Assembly (NCBI RefSeq): GCF_029193885.1
Contig: NZ_JARFVB010000011.1
Location: 58,677-122,676 of the forward strand
Reading direction: 5' to 3'
DNA: 64,000 bases
From: Flagellimonas yonaguniensis
GTDB lineage: Bacteria > Bacteroidota > Bacteroidia > Flavobacteriales > Flavobacteriaceae
Shown: in pieces, positions 63,889-64,000 of the stretch
Layout: each line of letters begins with the position of its first letter
Position numbering within the stretch: the first letter of the stretch is position 1
Program-made: the position numbers and the translations under genes
Notes under the pieces: model-generated
What the model was told of the DNA's origin: nothing
The model's input: only the letters and a program-made list of their open reading frames with translations
Database searches by the model: none

Positions 63889-64000
63889 CCTTAGGACAGG
63901 TTTTCTTTAAAAATAAATGTGATAATGGTGTTGAAAAGAGGGGGTCCGGGGGAGACTGATAACTCCCCGTTTTTGTTGAAAACCCTGCTTCTCCCGATAT
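63889..64000. other. Sequence of unknown origin at the istA breakpoint
   Basis: No coding frame joins istA. A hairpin GGGGAG-ACTGATAA-CTCCCC (63949-63968) followed by GTTTTTG looks like a plus-strand terminator or a mobile-element end. The window edge prevents identification. Confidence 0.4.

Noticed and set aside
63889..64000. Possible group II intron end at the istA breakpoint
   Set aside because: No domain V-like hairpin or intron 3' consensus is visible; only a simple GC hairpin with T tract, and the window ends.

Overview
The window looks like a chromosome segment of a marine-type Flavobacteriaceae bacterium (Bacteroidota), perhaps near Muricauda/Allomuricauda. The signs are a SusC/SusD pair, a type IX secretion (T9SS) cargo protein with a gliding-motility-type C-terminus beside a PorP/SprF protein, DUF5916, DUF4159, Bacteroidota-type promoters (TTTG...TAnnTTTG) and a Bacteroidota-type tyrosine integrase. 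Genus placement is an inference.

Region 1 (1-12.4 kb) is core genome: a partial tamB-like gene, tsaD, rsmE, a DUF4159 protein, an AI-2E family transporter and an rRNA/tRNA-type methyltransferase. A convergent block follows with two esterases, a D-Ala-D-Ala dipeptidase and a 5'-nucleotidase, then a D-amino-acid-type aminotransferase, an M20 peptidase and a beta-lactamase-fold hydrolase.

Region 2 (12.5-30.1 kb) is a carbohydrate-utilisation locus. An FG-GAP/ASPIC lipoprotein and susD/susC are on the minus strand. Divergently there is a Nudix-wHTH regulator whose Nudix box has lost its catalytic residues, then a GMC oxidoreductase with a Tat-signal gluconate-dehydrogenase-subunit-3-like partner, a Tat-signal Gfo/Idh/MocA oxidoreductase, a DUF1593 protein and a GH3 glycosidase. 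Together they suggest periplasmic oxidation of a glycoside followed by hydrolysis.

Region 3 (30.1-39.4 kb) holds a Crp/Fnr regulator, a decayed terC, a three-gene cell-surface operon (DUF4347-like protein, 1504-residue T9SS protein with nearly identical Asp-rich repeats, PorP/SprF) and an aspartoacylase-type enzyme.

Region 4 (39.4-56.3 kb), almost all on the minus strand, contains DUF5916 and alkaline phosphatase genes and then a probable metal (zinc) homeostasis island. This has a DUF3299-like protein, an FtsX-type permease with a His-rich loop and its ATPase, a COG0523 GTPase, two ABC-2 permeases with an ATPase, two paralogous His/Cys-rich small proteins, a thioredoxin-like protein, a TonB receptor, a MerC protein, a thioredoxin-reductase-like flavoprotein, and a divergent Fur/Zur-family regulator with an operator-like palindrome over its promoter.

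Region 5 (56.3-64 kb) is a variable zone: a GNAT acetyltransferase, a hairpin-rich repeat element, an AraC regulator and an IS3 remnant. Next come the 3' end of tRNA-Arg(TCT), still attached to its terminator, and an outward-facing tyrosine integrase, marking the left end of an integrative element. Inside the element are a small lipoprotein, a bacterial E2 (ubiquitin-conjugating-like) gene cut at its 5' end by an IS21-family element, and that IS, which is itself truncated. The E2 gene may be a relic of a CBASS-type or other ubiquitin-like conjugation system whose partners would lie beyond the right edge.
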